DNA of 64,000 bases from Cycas panzhihuaensis (GCA_023213395.1 CM041465.1:189479741-189543740), one strand, 5' to 3'. Shown: positions 1 through 12,083, counted from the first letter of the stretch. The notes: generated by a model not told the origin, from the sequence alone. Program-made: numbers and translations.

Positions 1-903
1 TCCACTTCACATGCTTGGTTATCAAGATCCATTCTATTTGGAGACTTATACCATGATTTCCTCATCATAGCATTATTAGTTTGATCTTTTGTGTGAGGAA
101 TATGAGTCAATTCAAGTCAAGCCTTCACCTAATACTATTTGATCTCCCCATCCTTCCTACCCTCCTTCACTAAGACCTTCATCAAGACCACAAGTCCCAC
201 CATTCCCCTTCTAGGCAATAAGTTTGGATTCACTCTCCTCACACTGTACTTTCTACACATGAAAGAACTACTATCGTTCCTGCCCATGCTAATCCTAATC
301 CTTCTTATGTGCCTACTTCTAGTCAAGTGGTTTTGCCTTTACTAAGCCTACGACCTATCTATTCCTATGCTACTAGAGTTGCCTCCTCTCATCCTATCTC
401 TTCCATGACTTAATTTCCACTTTATACATCACACACAACTTTGCCTTAGGGTATTAAACCTTGCCCACCTTCCCCTAGAGTATCTAATGTGGCACCTTCT
501 TCTCAATACATTTCCTACACATGTTCCATCTAATCTCATGCTCTAATCAGTTTAATCACAATCCTTAAGAGTTCCCAATCCTACTTCTTCTTAACATATC
601 CTTAGACCTAATCCACAACCAATTCCTTTTCCTACTTCTAATCCAATCTTTCTATAACATTTAATGACTTAAACTAATTCTATGGTTAATCTCGAAGCTT
701 GGTGTAACCCCTTGCCTACTTTTCTATGCCATGTTATTTCCTAATAACAACAACAATTATAACAACATGTTCCTTCACCTACTCCATATCCCTCATCCTT
801 GCCTCAACATTCTACTACATTAAGGCCAAGGAGACCTTTCCTTGATTATATAAAATACACATTTCCACGCAAGGCTCTTTTATCTCCTATGACTCTTTTC
901 CTC

Positions 904-1400
904 CCTAAGTTGCCTAAATTCTTCAATGACTCTTCTTAGGATCCCACTTCCCATATATATGCATTTACACTTACTTGTGTGGATTTCATGCTATATGATT
1001 ATTTCATGATGTGCTTGTTCTCTAAATCACTCTAAGGTGATACCTTCAACTAGTTTTACCATCTTTCTTTAACGTTTATCTTCTCATTCTAATAATTAGT
1101 TGATTATTTTATAAACTATTTTGATGGAGTGAGACCATTTGAATTAGGTATCAAATCCTTTTTAGCCATTAAGTAGAATCATGATGAGACCTCAAGAGAC
1201 TTTGTTAGAAGATTTCAAGACCAGGTACATGCTTTCCATTCATGTCTTGATCCTAGTCTACTATTTGATCTATTTACCAATGCTTTATGGCTACATGTAT
1301 ACCTTGAAGTTCTAAAACTTAGCCCTCAAACTTATGAAGAAGTTGTTAATCGTTGCTTAGATTTAGAAATGTTTAAGATTTAAGCAGGTATGAAGAAGGT
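904..1400 (+). pseudogene. gag domain of Tat-like element (decayed)
   Basis: The frame starting at 904 reads LPKLPKFFNDSS, a stop, DPTSHIYAFTLTCVDFM and so on. This matches the start of the plant retrotrans_gag domain, where a Lys-Phe-(Asp/Asn)-Gly-like motif is followed by DP..H and a short helix. Around 1100-1375 it continues as INYFDGVRPFELGIKSF and then FVRRFQDQVHAFHSC, the second half of the same domain. In-frame stops fall where relatives carry Gln or Trp; the one before FYHL at about 1050 sits at a conserved Trp. Gag would form the virus-like particle that packages element RNA. From 1400 to 2340 only a Lys/Ser-rich tail can be read and no zinc knuckle is recognisable. Confidence 0.75.
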
Positions 1401-2344
1401 TGGGAAACCTATTCCTTCAAAGAAATGGTTCAAGTAACAAAGGCTTTCCATCTTAAACCCACTTATAATCACCTGACTTCTTCTATCAGATCATTAAAGT
1501 ATATAATTAAAACTAAGTTGTGTGTTGATGGTCCTTCTTAAAGCTAGCCTTTACAGGAGACTAAAGTTATTCATCTTACTGAAGGAAAAAAGAACCAAGA
1601 TCCTCCTCCCCCTCCTTCTTCCTTTAGAAAGATGAAGTGGTGCTTGTATCATAAAATTAATGCCCACAATAGACATGAGTATCATACAATTCAAAATACA
1701 ACCCAAAATACAAGTGTCCAACTAAATCACTCCTCTAAGTCATCTCAAGATAAAATGATCCATAGGGACCCATTGCCATAGCATAACGAGAAAGTAAATA
1801 AAGATGATAAAGGAAAGGAAAAGTAGGTTCAAGATGATGAATGTGACTCTTCAAGTTCTAATTCATCAAAGAAGACTACCACTCCTCTAAACCCTTCAAT
1901 ATAATAAACTAGCAAGCAATCTTGCCTACCTCCTAAAGGTGGTGACACCAAGAGAATGATAAGTATGGTGGAGATAATAAAGAGTGTAGGTCTATCTAAA
2001 TCATCTGATAATTTGATGGCGAGGAATCATAACTCTTTACCTCTAGTACCCACATGTCCTATGAGGTTTAGGTTTATTCCCTTTATTATAAAGGATGGGT
2101 CATTCTCTTTGGTTGAGGAATTAAAGACCATTCTAGCAGGTATTTTAATTATTAATTTTCTAAAGTGTTTCCCTAAGTAATGTAAGCTATTATTTGATGC
2201 ACTAGGAGTTCTTACCATAGTTTCTTCATTTGCCTATATGCTTTCCTTTGACCTGGCTACCTTGTCTAGTTATTCTGCTCATGCGTTAAATGACATATCT
2301 CTATTCTATATCAAAATTATAAAGGACAGCATTAATATTAAACA

Positions 2345-2690
2345 AGTATTATTGATGAGGGATCATCTATCAATGTAATCCCTCTTTGCCTTATTAAGGA
2401 TTTGGAGATCTCAATTTTTGACCCATATGAATGGATTTTCCAGGGATACAACAAGAATCAAAAGGTACACCTAAGTCAAGTCACTCTTCCTCCGACATTA
2501 GAAGAAAAGACAATCCTAACTAAATTAACCATCGTCGATCTTGACTTAAAGTATAACATTCTTTTAGGTATACCCTGGATTACCCAAATACCAATGGTTT
2601 GTTCTTCCCTCTTTGGTGAACTTAGGTTCATCCATGAAGGGAAATTAAAAATGTTAAAGCAAAAACTAAGGCCTATCAAATAGTTAGTCC
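2345..2690 (+). pseudogene. Retroviral-type aspartic protease (decayed)
   Basis: The frame through 2351 reads IDEGSSINVIPLCLIKDL and is open to 2683. This fits the plant Ty3 protease active-site region, normally Asp-(Ser/Thr/Gly)-Gly-Ser, here with Glu in the second position. At 2560-2580 it reads YNILLGIPWI, the conserved C-terminal protease motif (ILLGRPW in relatives) with the Arg changed. The enzyme would cleave the element's own Gag-Pol polyprotein. The open stretch from 2402 is a remnant of a longer frame and not a separate gene. The linker that follows, 2690-3985, shows only Ser-rich fragments. Confidence 0.75.
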
Positions 2691-3984
2691 CTCTTGTTGA
2701 GACTTTCTATGAACCTAGTGAATCATTAAATTCTTTTGAGTACTTCTTTGAATCACTTAGCCTATTTCCATACTTTACCATCAAAGCTCTTTCTACTCAT
2801 CCAGAAGTAAAGGATTTGGAGTTGGTTGAGATTGTTCCTTCATCATCAAGTTCCTTATCTATTCCTTCTACTTTGGGATTGACTGATTAGTCTTTGGTTT
2901 CCTCTTCTACTCTCAATGAAGAAGTAACTCTTCATTCTATCATATCATATGGGGGACCACCTATGAGTAGAATTATTAATACAAATACTTCCCCTCCTAT
3001 TCAGACCTACTTCTCATAGGTTTTGTGTTTACCCTTAGGGGTAAATATTATGATTCCTTCTATTAGTAATCCTTCACTAAGTACTTATTCAACTTCAATT
3101 ACTCATGATTTGTGTGTTGATGCTTCTCTATTCTTCTCTTGGTCTTCTTTCTTTATGACATGGTTGAATAGACATGAGAAGAAAATATTGTTGCATCAAC
3201 ATCTAAACTTAGAATTAGGGGGTGAATATATTATTTCACTTAATATAGGTCAAAGTAATCAAAATACCTCTACTAAAATATAAGAAGTTAGTTTGATCTC
3301 TACTATTTCTTTTCGTTCTTATCCTCCCATCAATTCTTCCCCATCCTCTCTTATCCTAATGTCTTTGTCTGACCCATAATGTTATAAGTATCATTGAGAA
3401 TTTAATCAAATCTTTACTTCAACTTAAGAGTTTCTTGATAGGCCTATTTTATTTTCTCATGTATCTTCAATCATTGAGTTTGTTCCCACTTGTCCAAACT
3501 CTTCGGTTAATTTCCTTTCATCTCTTAGGCATCTCTCTTCATTTACTAATCTACCTAGGAATCTCCTCCTCATCAATCTTTTTCACTTAGATAATTTTAA
3601 GAATGATGGGTTGATTTTAGAGCATTTAATAGGTTCATCTCTTAGGCTTCCTGATGGGCATCACAGGTTGCACTTTTCAAAAGTAATATAATCTCATTAA
3701 CCATTAGTTAATCATTCCCAACCTTAGTAGTTAATTCCCTTAATAGAACCTACTCCTCCTCATTTTGAAAAGGGAAATACGATGGCTTATGAAGTAGATT
3801 ATTGATGTAGAACCTAGAGATAAGAGATACTCCTAGAATTATTAAGCTATAAGCTAGTTGTACTCCCAAAGAGATCACTCAATTTAAGGATCTCTTTTGT
3901 CAATTTCACTTAATTTTTTCTTAGCACTATAAAGATATACATAGTCTTAGTCCCTAAGTTGTCAAACATAATATCATACTAACC

Positions 3985-4560
3985 CTTGGTATCAAACCTA
4001 AGTGGAAAAAATAATGTCCTATCCATCTATGTCTTTCCCTTGTTATTAAATAAGAAGTACAAAAGCTGTTAGGAGCTACATTTATTGAGAGTGTTGATTA
4101 TTCTCAATGGGTCTCTAACATAGTTCCTGTAGCAAAGAAAAATGGTTCAATGAGCATACCCTAAAGATAACTTTCCTCTACCTTTTCTTGATCAAATTTA
4201 GGACCAGATGACCAACTTTGAGGTGATGTCTCTTATGGATGGCTTTTCAGGTTATAATCATATCTCCATCTTAGTTCACGATCATCACAAGACTACTTTC
4301 ACCACTCCTTAGGGTACTTTTATGTATAAAGTCATGCTATTTGGGTAGAAGAATGATAGTTTAACATATCAAAGAGCTATAGTACGTATTTTTCATGACT
4401 TAATTAGTAACATCATTGCCATGTACTTAGATGATATGCTTACTTTATCTCATAGAAAATGCGATCATCTACATGACCTTAGAATGATCTTTGAAATGTG
4501 TAAGAAATATTGCTCATGCCTTAATTCCTCCAAATGTGTTTTTACCTTCTCCTAAGAGCT
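3985..4560 (+). pseudogene. Reverse transcriptase domain (decayed)
   Basis: Pieces in changing frames give IESVDYSQWVSNIVPVAKK (4087-4140), LMDGFSGYNHISI (4230-4270), TTFTTP then a stop and GTFMYKV, and TYQRA followed by MYLDDMLTLS (4421-4450). These are the standard order of plant Ty3 reverse transcriptase motifs. The two catalytic aspartates of the YxDD box survive as YLDD. The usual P/M-FGLKN motif reads LFG, stop, KN at about 4340-4355. At least two frame changes and several stops lie inside the domain. It would copy element RNA into cDNA in the cytoplasmic particle, but cannot do so here. Confidence 0.85.
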
Positions 4561-4569
4561 AGAAGTAGA

Positions 4570-5150
4570 TTAAGTCTTTTATAGGTAGATTTGATTTCTT
4601 AAGGCATTTTATTACTAATTTCTCTTTAGATGCCAAGCCTATCATAAATCTTTTAAAGAAAGATGTTGAGTTATAATGGACTCCTCAAGTTCAAGAGTCC
4701 TTCGATAAGCTAGAGTAAGCCTTGTTTTCAACACCTATTCTTGCTCCCTTAAGGTTTGATAAACCTTTCATTTTGTACACTTTAGCTACAAAGGAATTAT
4801 TAGTAGGAATGTTAGTATAAGAGGACAACTTCAATAAAGAATGAGCTATCTATTTCATTAGTAGGACCCTAGTGGTTATTGAACTATATTATTCTTTTCC
4901 TAAAAAGGGTTATCTTGCTTTGATTTTCACTACTAAGAAGTTATGCTACTACCTCCTCAGGAATAAAGTCCACCTCATTATTCCATTAAATCCTATAAGA
5001 TACTTGCTTATTAAACCTAATCTCACTAGAGGATTAGGTAAGTGGTCTTTGTTACTTCAAGAGTTTGATTTATAAGTGGTTAATATAAAATCTAAGAAAG
5101 GCATGATCATCCCATAGATTATGGATGATGCTCCTCTTCCTAACCTTTCT
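4570..5150 (+). pseudogene. RNase H domain (decayed)
   Basis: After the reverse transcriptase the frame reads GRFDFLRHFITNFSLDAKPI, then ESFDKLE, stop, ALFSTPILAPL (4700-4750), then AIYFISRTLVVIELYYSF (4848-4900) and LLLQEFDL (5050-5075). This is the connection and RNase H region of plant Ty3 elements, where AIYY(L/I)S(K/R) is diagnostic. Stops fall at positions where relatives carry Gln or Arg. The domain would degrade RNA in RNA-DNA hybrids during cDNA synthesis. Between 5150 and 5380 I can read only linker sequence. Confidence 0.75.
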
Positions 5151-5379
5151 AGTTAACCTGTCGATGATTCTTTCCCAAATGAGCACATCCTCTATATCCA
5201 GGTCATCCTTTCTAATGATCCATGTATAGAGAGATAAGGTCATACCTGCACAATAAATCTTTCCCTTCTCTTTCTACTTTAAATAAACGAAAATGAATTT
5301 GAGTTGCTACTAGGTAATACCTTTTCCTTGATAATGTACTCTATAAATGCTCTTTTGATAGAATCTTGTTAAGATGCCT

Positions 5380-6475
5380 CTCTCCTGATGAAACATTAGT
5401 TACCTGAACAGAATCCCATGAAGGAATATGTAGCGGATATTTTGGTGGCTGATCCATGGCCTAACACATTCTTCATATGGGCTATTATTAGCCTATTTTG
5501 TTTAAAGATGCTCATTTTTATATCCAAAAATTCTAAAAATATTAATCTCATGTAACATTGATACATAAGCCTATGCAAGAAATGAAGTCAATAGTTCCAC
5601 CTTAGCCTTTTTCCCAATGGGGTCTCAATCTCATTAGTTAGATCTTTTTAATATCATCTAATAGGTAGAAGTTTATAATAATTGAAATTGAATACTTCAC
5701 AAAATAGAGTAAAGCTATCCTATTAGTTACTAGTACTGGAAAGATTATTGCCATATTTGTATTCCAACATATTATTTATAGATTCAAGGTATAAGACATC
5801 ATTGTTACTAATAACGAGACTTCATTCAGTAATCGCTATGTTAGTGAACTATGTAACAAATTTCATATCACTCATAGGCTATCCACCCCTTATCACCCTC
5901 AAGCAAATGGCTAGGTAGAAGAAATTAATAAGATCTTAGCTAAAATTTTAGCTAAAATGGTTACTATATCTTATGGGGATTGGCATGCTCAATTATTTCT
6001 AGCATTATGGGCCTATAGGACCTCCATTAGGAATGCCATAGGTATAACACCATTTTCCCTTATTTATGGTGTTGAGGTTATCCTCCTATTAGAGGTTGAA
6101 ATCCCCTCTTTACATGTCTCATCGAAGGAATTTACTAATAAAGACTTCTAAAGAGAAGCACGTCTCTTGGAACTAGAGAAATTAGATGAGACTTATTTAC
6201 AAGCTTTACAGAATAATATGGCGTCCAAGGCTAGAGTTCAGGCTACTCATGATAGGCAGCTTAGACCTAAGAGAGTCAACATTGGAGATAAGGTGTTAAA
6301 ATTAGAGTATTTGCACAATAAGCAACATAAGTTCTCTCCTAAATAAATAGGTCCTTTTTTAGTAATTGAAGACTTAAATAATGGGGCTTATCAAATTTCG
6401 ATAATAGTAGGTCTAAAATTGAAAAGGCCTAACAATTCTCAATATTTGAGAAAATTATATGCCTAGTATCACTCA
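5380..6475 (+). pseudogene. Integrase (decayed)
   Basis: The frame reads PFSQWGLNLIS near 5615, a sugar-like DDE core with VTNNETSFSNRYVSELC near 5805-5850, then LSTPYHPQANG, stop, VEEINKILAKILAKM (5880-5960). An open stretch at 5957-6148 carries DWHAQLFLALWAYRTSIRN and TPFSLIYGVEVI. The C-terminal part reads KARVQATHDRQLRPKRVNIGD (6219-6281) and GPFLVIEDLNNGAYQIS. Two catalytic aspartate positions appear changed to Asn (LNLI and TNNE) while the Glu after NG is kept. The stops at PP, stop, PFSQW and TK, stop, SKAI sit at conserved Trp positions, so G-to-A change occurred on this strand too. Confidence 0.85.
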
Positions 6476-7970
6476 TCATCACCTCTATAAGAAGGGTAAA
6501 CTATGGCTTTGAACCTCTTTCTTTGCCTAATAAGTTGAAACTATGGGCAATTTCTTTTGTAGTCTTCTCTTATTTTCTTGTGAGTTTTATTTTTCTTTCA
6601 TTGAAGGTTCTACTCTTGATCATATAAGTCTTTTACTCTTTCTAGTATCCATGTTGATTGTGAGCACTCTCCCACAATATTTTGATCTCATTCTCTTTTA
6701 AGTTCCATACTCTAAAGAGAATTTAGGCCCCCAACTCTATCATTTTTTCATCCCTAAAAGAGAAACACTTCTGTTAACTTCAAATACTTTATTATTGGTT
6801 GAGATTATATTTTCATCTACTAGTAATTTACCTTGAGGATTCCTTCTTGGTCATATATCACTTATTTTTGTTTGATTGTTTTTATTATCCTTGGTTCACT
6901 CTATCTATCTTTTGAAATAAATACTTATTCTGCCACCTTCCCTTTATGTTTGGAGACACCATAATTTTGATCTTCTTTCTTTTCCAATGGTTCAATCCTT
7001 AAGGAGATTAGTCTCATTTCTTCTAAATTTTATTAAAAAGGATAGATCCTTGCAATATTGAGTAAAAGAATTTCATAATTGGATGATTATAATTCTCTTT
7101 TTATTAAAAAAAGAAAAAGAAAAAGATAAAAGTAAAAAAAAAAACAAAGGGAAAAGTAAGTGAAAAGAAGAAAGAAATAAACAAATAAATGAAAAAGAAA
7201 AAAAAAAGAAGGAAAATGGATAAAAGAAAGTATATTATTATCATCCTCTTATAATCTAAGTCAAGTCCCATAAAGTGCTTCATCCCCATCTATCTATTTG
7301 TAGGTTGGGTTTATTTGGATGAGTCATTCAAGATTTTTAGATCTAGTTGTTTGGGTCCATCATGGCCTTAATTATGATTGAACCCTATTTGACACCCTTG
7401 CTAGTATCATAATCAATCCAATTATGATTCTTCTTTTTCTTCACCATAGTCATAATTAATTTCATTCATTACCATCTTCTTATTGATTAATTTATGCACT
7501 TTCTTTTATTGATCACACTGTCTCCAAACTTTGGTTCTATTTATCCCATGGCATTGAGTATCTTCACTAATGTACATAGTAGAGGTAACTCAGGATTGTC
7601 TGCTTCTGCTTGGGTGATTTATGACTAATTAGGAAGTCCTCTATTTTCCATGGGATCTTTCATACCTAGGAAAACTAACAATGAATCCAAGTATCTTACT
7701 ATTATAGGATCTTTATCTGATATCTCTCACTTTTACCTTAGATCCATTATTATATATATTAAGTCTTAGGTTGTAGTGTATTAGTTAGTTGGGATGTATT
7801 AGGTTTACTTGCCATGACTCCTTCTCCTTCATCATCAAGCTTCATCATTGTTATCCCTCTTTTCTTTAGTTACCATCAAATATCTCCCCTGTTCTCTTAA
7901 TATTGAAGCTAATTCTCCTGTTTCCTCTATCTTGGATGATTATTTTCATTAACTTTCATCTTTTTTCTAG
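6476..7970 (+). other. 3' non-coding tail of the Tat-like element, with purine tract
   Basis: No domain is readable downstream of the integrase. From about 7100 to 7245 the plus strand is almost pure A/G (AAAAAGAAAAAGA-type). Its reverse complement makes a spurious Phe/Ser-rich open frame. Tat-like elements usually carry a long non-coding or poorly coding stretch between integrase and the 3' LTR, which this could be. I see no certain LTR start. Confidence 0.4.
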
Positions 7971-7979
7971 GGGCACCGT

Positions 7980-8049
7980 ACTCCAAAATGAGTATAAACT
8001 TCCACTCTAAAACGAGTGTAAACTATCACTCCATAAAGAGTATGAACTA
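7980..8049 (+). repeat. Three tandem 24-bp-period units (ACTCC-AAATGAG-ATAAACT motif)
   Basis: Units begin at 7980, 8004 and 8028, exactly 24 bases apart, each of the form ACTC(C/T)AAAA(T/C)GAGT(A/G)T(A/G)AACT. A fourth copy lies at 8552-8573, and related copies at about 19180-19230. The array follows GGGGCACCGTACT at 7970-7981, which resembles the purine tract to LTR transition of large plant Ty3 elements, but I cannot confirm that. Confidence 0.7.
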
Positions 8050-8866
8050 TGGGTTTGGGAAGATAAAGATTTAAGTAGTCTCAAGATTAAGATAATAGGT
8101 GGAAGAGAAAAATAAAGTACTTGAAAGGGATAGACCCACGTGGGAATCTTAGGCCATAGAGGATCTTGGCAGCAGGCAAGTTCCTAAAAGCTTCTTATTC
8201 CTGGAAGGAGCCAATGAGGAATCTAGTATACTAACATAACTAGTCATTTATTAAGTGAGATTAATTTTTCATTTGATAAAAACATTGTTTTCTTCATGAT
8301 ATATTATATAAATATGGACTTTATTCTACATTTATATAATCTATTAGGAGTATGATGTGAGTTATGTGAGTTTCTCTTGAGATATTCATATTATTCCATC
8401 TTCTATTTTTATAAACCTCTTAACGTTTATTTTAGATGGTTTTATATTTGTAGAAATGGAATAAGTAAAACTTTCACTTACTCTATTTTATCTTTATTTG
8501 TTTTCTATTCTTCACTCCTTCTTATAATATTTTTCTTTTCATAACCACCTCACTCTAGAATGAGTATAAACTACCATATACATGTTATGATAAAAATCCA
8601 ATATATATATATATATATATATAAACTACAAAAGATTTAAAAAAAAAGAGAGAAAATGGTAAAATTACTATATGTTTCTTTGGACTATCACATAGGTGAA
8701 TGTATCTTATGCTTAATCTGAAAAGGGAAATAAGAGGGGAAAGGTTTAGAGTTAATCATTCATACACAAGTTTTTAAAAGAAAGTGATCAATATATACAT
8801 ATGTAACAAAAGATATAGTATATCTATCACCCATGTGACTCATAAGACATAGTTGAGGTTTATAAA
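8050..8866. other. AT-rich non-coding DNA, possible degenerate LTR, with short (TA)n
   Basis: No coding signal is visible. A TATA-like stretch (TATATTATATAAATATGG, about 8300-8318) and the repeat copy at 8552 would fit the 3' LTR of the upstream Tat-like element. No second copy exists in the window to prove it. A pure (TA)n run lies at 8600-8622. Confidence 0.3.
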
Positions 8867-9419
8867 ATGCCTCTTATCTCCCTCCTATCTCCCTATACAA
8901 TACAAAATACACTCATATCTGTGATCCATGATGAGATCTCTCTAGATCACCTCCCTTTGCTCTCTCCCCTCTACCTAAAGTCTACCCATGTGTGGACTCT
9001 GTGTGAGGTGGAAGATCACATAATCCTTGCTATACAGTGGTACTTCTTGATGTTGTAACTTGTGCTCCTACCTAAGCCAATGTCATCCTATGTAGATGAT
9101 ATCTCTCAACCTCAGTTTCCATAAGCTCCACCTCTTACACTCTCAACTCTGCCCTGATATCCATATATAGGTCCTAAGCTTGTAGAGCATAGTTAAATTA
9201 TCCAATGCATCACTCCAACATGGTACAATCCACTATGTTCCATGATGGCACCCCCTTTGATATAGGAATATAGTGAAATATCAACTCCAACATCCTCCTC
9301 ACCTCCCTTAGAGTCATGATGTCATCATCTATCCAATGGAAACATGTAACTTATGATCAGTCTACTGGAATAAAAATCTTAAATGAAAAGGAAATATAAT
9401 TTAATACGAGAGAAATAAA

Positions 9420-10670
9420 TTAAATTTCATACCTAATGGCTCACCTCCTCCTATCAACTCTTCTCTCATAGCCTCCTTAATTGATGGCATTCCCTCCCTT
9501 TATAGATCATGGGGAGCCTCCTCTCCTACCTTGCTCCCTCATCCTTTACCCTGCTCATCAACTGAGCCTAGCTTGATGCTTTGTATGGAGCCTCCTCTAC
9601 ACCTACCTGCTGCTCCACTTGCTCTCTTAAGCACTTGTTGACTCCATCCTCCTCCTCTGCTTATTGAGGCACCTCCCCCTCCTCATCATCCTATCTCACC
9701 ACTACCTCTACTATCTCTCCCACCTAGACCTCCTCCATCTCATCCTCTACCTCTCCATTGACTTGTGATAGGAGCCTTGCCTACTACTCCTCTCTCTATA
9801 GAATCTATCTCATTGTCACTCCACAGTGGTAGCTTGACATAAGCATTCTCTATGAGTTATCTCCTCATCTTCCTACTAAGGAGAGGATTATGTGTACTCC
9901 TAGCTATGATAACTAGTTTGTTATGGATCCTAGCTCTTATATACCACCTATTCATGCTTGGATCCATAACAGTCAACTCCCCTAGTGCTTCTCCTAGTCT
10001 CATTAGTGGAATGTGGTCATATAACTAGCATATCAAGATCAAACTATATGAAAATCCTCCTCTCCCTAGCCTCTTGATTCTCGATAACTAGTGGCATATG
10101 ATGTCTACTATGTACTATCCCCAGTTGATTTGGATCCCCTACTTACACCTCCTTACTACACATGTCCACTGAGTTATAACCCCTATGAAATTATGGGTCT
10201 TAACTATCTTTTATATGATGATCAATATGATGATCCTATATACTATAGGAATGCCTCCTACCATCTGTATAGCCTCTACTGATAACCATATAGGCTAATC
10301 TGATCTATATATCCTATCAAGTACTAATTACACACCATTTGGGACTCCTCATCTATCACTCTACTGAGTCTCACTTACTCAATATGCTAACTAACTCCTA
10401 GGATCCTCTTTATATCTCTCAAAGTGATCTCTATCTCTTCACCTTTGTACTTTAAAGGCATTATACCTTGGGATCTAGTAGTTGATTAGATCATGTAATA
10501 TCTTGTGCTCTATCACCAGCTGGGTCAATCTGCTTGCCTGTGAGAGTCCATAGGATGTCAGTATAGCCTATTCTGCCTCATCTAACTCACCAATAAACTC
10601 CCTAATATACATTCCTTTATTCTCTCTTATCTCCAATCTATCTAGGGCATGTATCATGTCATAAAAATCA
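9420..10670 (-). pseudogene. Plant mobile domain (PMD, aminotransferase-like) pseudogene
   Basis: Reading the minus strand from 10670 downward gives a helical region (RLEIRENKGMYIREFIGEL), then LSQASRLTQLVIEHKILHDL, then after a frame change YKGEEIEITLRDIKRILGV (about 10440-10390). This order fits the plant mobile domain family, in which a (W)RP/DP..F motif is followed by G-E-(M/I)-T-x-T-L-x-D-(V/I)-x-x-(I/L)-L-G. PMD proteins occur in plant Ty3 elements, MULE-like transposons and some silencing-related genes. Stops after the motif mostly sit in plausible Gln positions. Downstream, 9,800 to 9,430 encodes a long Arg/Glu-rich charged tail. I cannot tell whether it was an element-borne or host copy. 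From 8867 to 9420 similar composition continues without a motif. Confidence 0.5.
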
Positions 10671-10679
10671 TATTAGTCC

Positions 10680-11120
10680 CTTAATTTTATTTTTAAAATT
10701 TTAATTTTAAAGTTTTTCTAAAGAAAAGTTAAAATGTGTGATCTTCTAACTAAAAACGTGATTTCATAGTAAAAAATGTGATTATAATATCAAAACATGA
10801 TTTCTTTCAATCGTTCCAAATTATACAATTGCATTTTTAACCTTGCTATCATGTTTTTCACTTGTTAATTGTGTTTTTAGTATAATGCCTATATTTTTTA
10901 CATTGTATTATTATATTCTTGAATAGAGAATTCAAAAAATAAAAAAAATAATAATTCTAACTTATTGGATACCTAACTTCCTACTCCATGCTACTAATGA
11001 TGACCTCTTAGAGCTAGTCCTTTATTACAATGAGCTCCTGATCACCCTAGAAATGAGAGAAAAAGCCTCTGGTTAACTTATTTTTCTATCTCTCTCTAGT
11101 CAAAATGAAATCCATTTCCT
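10680..11120. repeat. AT-rich spacer with short AAAAATGTGATT-type repeats
   Basis: Between about 10728 and 10805 four imperfect units of roughly 20 bases occur, each with AAAA(A)(C/T)(G/A)TGAT. The following 80 bases hold complementary-looking TTTTT-rich stretches, so the region could fold on itself. No coding signal is seen. The sequence up to 11120 is the insertion site of the Reina-like element. Confidence 0.35.
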
Positions 11121-11125
11121 ATCAA
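11121..11125. other. Target-site duplication, left copy (ATCAA)
   Basis: ATCAA directly precedes the TG of the left LTR and is repeated exactly after the CA of the right LTR (15198-15202). A 5-bp duplication is the standard product of Ty3 integrase, so the pre-insertion site read ...TTTCCTATCAATTATCC.... Confidence 0.95.
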
Positions 11126-11375
11126 TGTTATAAACCTCTTAAGGAGTTAACTAACTAATTATTATATGAAAGATACCTCATGAATAGTTGTGACCTTATG
11201 TGAAAAGGATTTATTATGCACATATAAATATGTGCCTCAATTATATTGTTGAACATTCATTCATCTCTTATCAATCAATTATTTAGTCATTTGACTATAA
11301 ACTCTTTTAGTGAATTCTTGTGAGCTCTCTCATACTTTGGGTATTGTCATCAGGTTATGAATTGGGTTCGTAACA
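11126..11375 (+). repeat. 5' LTR of the Reina-like element
   Basis: The repeat runs from TGTTATAAACC to GGGTTCGTAACA, 250 bp, and aligns end to end with 14947-15197. A possible TATA signal, CATATAAATATG, lies near 11220. Differences from the 3' copy are mostly C/T and G/A. Confidence 0.95.
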
Positions 11376-11377
11376 AT

Positions 11378-11390
11378 TGGTATCAAAGTA
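11378..11390 (+). promoter_or_regulatory. Primer-binding site for initiator tRNA-Met
   Basis: TGGTATCAAAGTA begins two bases after the LTR end. It matches the plant PBS TGGTATCAGAGC for tRNA-iMet apart from a G-to-A and the terminal bases. This is where minus-strand cDNA synthesis would have started. Confidence 0.9.
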
Positions 11391-12083
11391 ATACAGTCCA
11401 AGAAAATTAAGAAACAAAGATTGACGACCAAAATTCTGACGAAACCCCTCAAAGTGGGTACTTGTTTTAATCGTCACGTCATGATCTATCCACCTATAAA
11501 ATTTGGGAGAAATTGGATTCTTCTGTAGTGAGAAAAACCCTTTCAAAATTATAAAAAAATTGTCTTATGTAAAGTTGCACACTAGTTAATGTAAGGATAT
11601 TCTAAGGAATATTCCCTTTTCAATTATTTTGCAACATTAGGAAAAGGGCACGTCATTTTGTTTTGACCATAACTTGAGCATACGGTGTCTATTTTTCAAA
11701 AAATTTATATGGCCAAAAAGCTAATTTTGAGAACTATCTATTAGTGGTATTATTTCTTGGATTTGAAGTCTTTCTAATTAAGTTTAAGCTATTGAAGTTA
11801 ACCTTAAAAAGTATATAATATTAAGCATATTTTATTGAAGAAGGAAAAAAAAAAATTATTAAACTTCATACTCCTTTATGTATATTGACCAATATACTAG
11901 GGAGTTAATGCAATTTAATACTTGTGCTTAATAACATTCATTAATCATGATTGGGTTATGAAGTTGTTCTGTGATAGCCATTCCACCCATACAATTAATT
12001 AAATCTCTTGGGAATTGGGTGGTTAATCAGACTTGTTTTCTATATACCAGAATAACTAGTCTGTGGGCCTTAAGTGGTGTGAA

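Larger units (their letters stand above)
1..6475 (+). mobile_element. Degenerate Ty3/gypsy gag-pol relic, Athila/Tat-like
   Basis: Translating the plus strand across many stops and frame changes gives, in order, a retrotransposon gag domain (about 904-1400), an aspartic protease (2345-2690), reverse transcriptase (3985-4560), RNase H (4570-5150) and integrase (5380-6475). This is the Ty3/gypsy order. The integrase ends without a chromodomain, and its tail (LIYGVEVILLLEVEIPSL, 6060-6107) resembles non-chromovirus Tat-like plant elements. The 5' LTR lies outside the window or has decayed. A long linker at 2690-3985 between protease and reverse transcriptase has no domain I recognise. The first 900 bases read as a low-complexity, Pro/Ser/Thr-rich gag N-terminus full of stops. 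It is certainly non-functional. The lineage call is by motif memory, not by a tree. Confidence 0.85.

Noticed and set aside
1-6475. Endogenous pararetrovirus instead of a retrotransposon
   Set aside because: An integrase with YHPQANG and a long gag are present and no movement-protein or coat motif is seen, so a Ty3 element fits better.
7104-7289. 61-codon Phe-rich minus-strand frame
   Set aside because: Antisense of an A/G tract.
11378-11390. tRNA-Met similarity as a tRNA gene
   Set aside because: Only the 3' end complement is present, next to an LTR, which makes it a primer-binding site. The same holds at 31731, 47371, 50644 and 54053.
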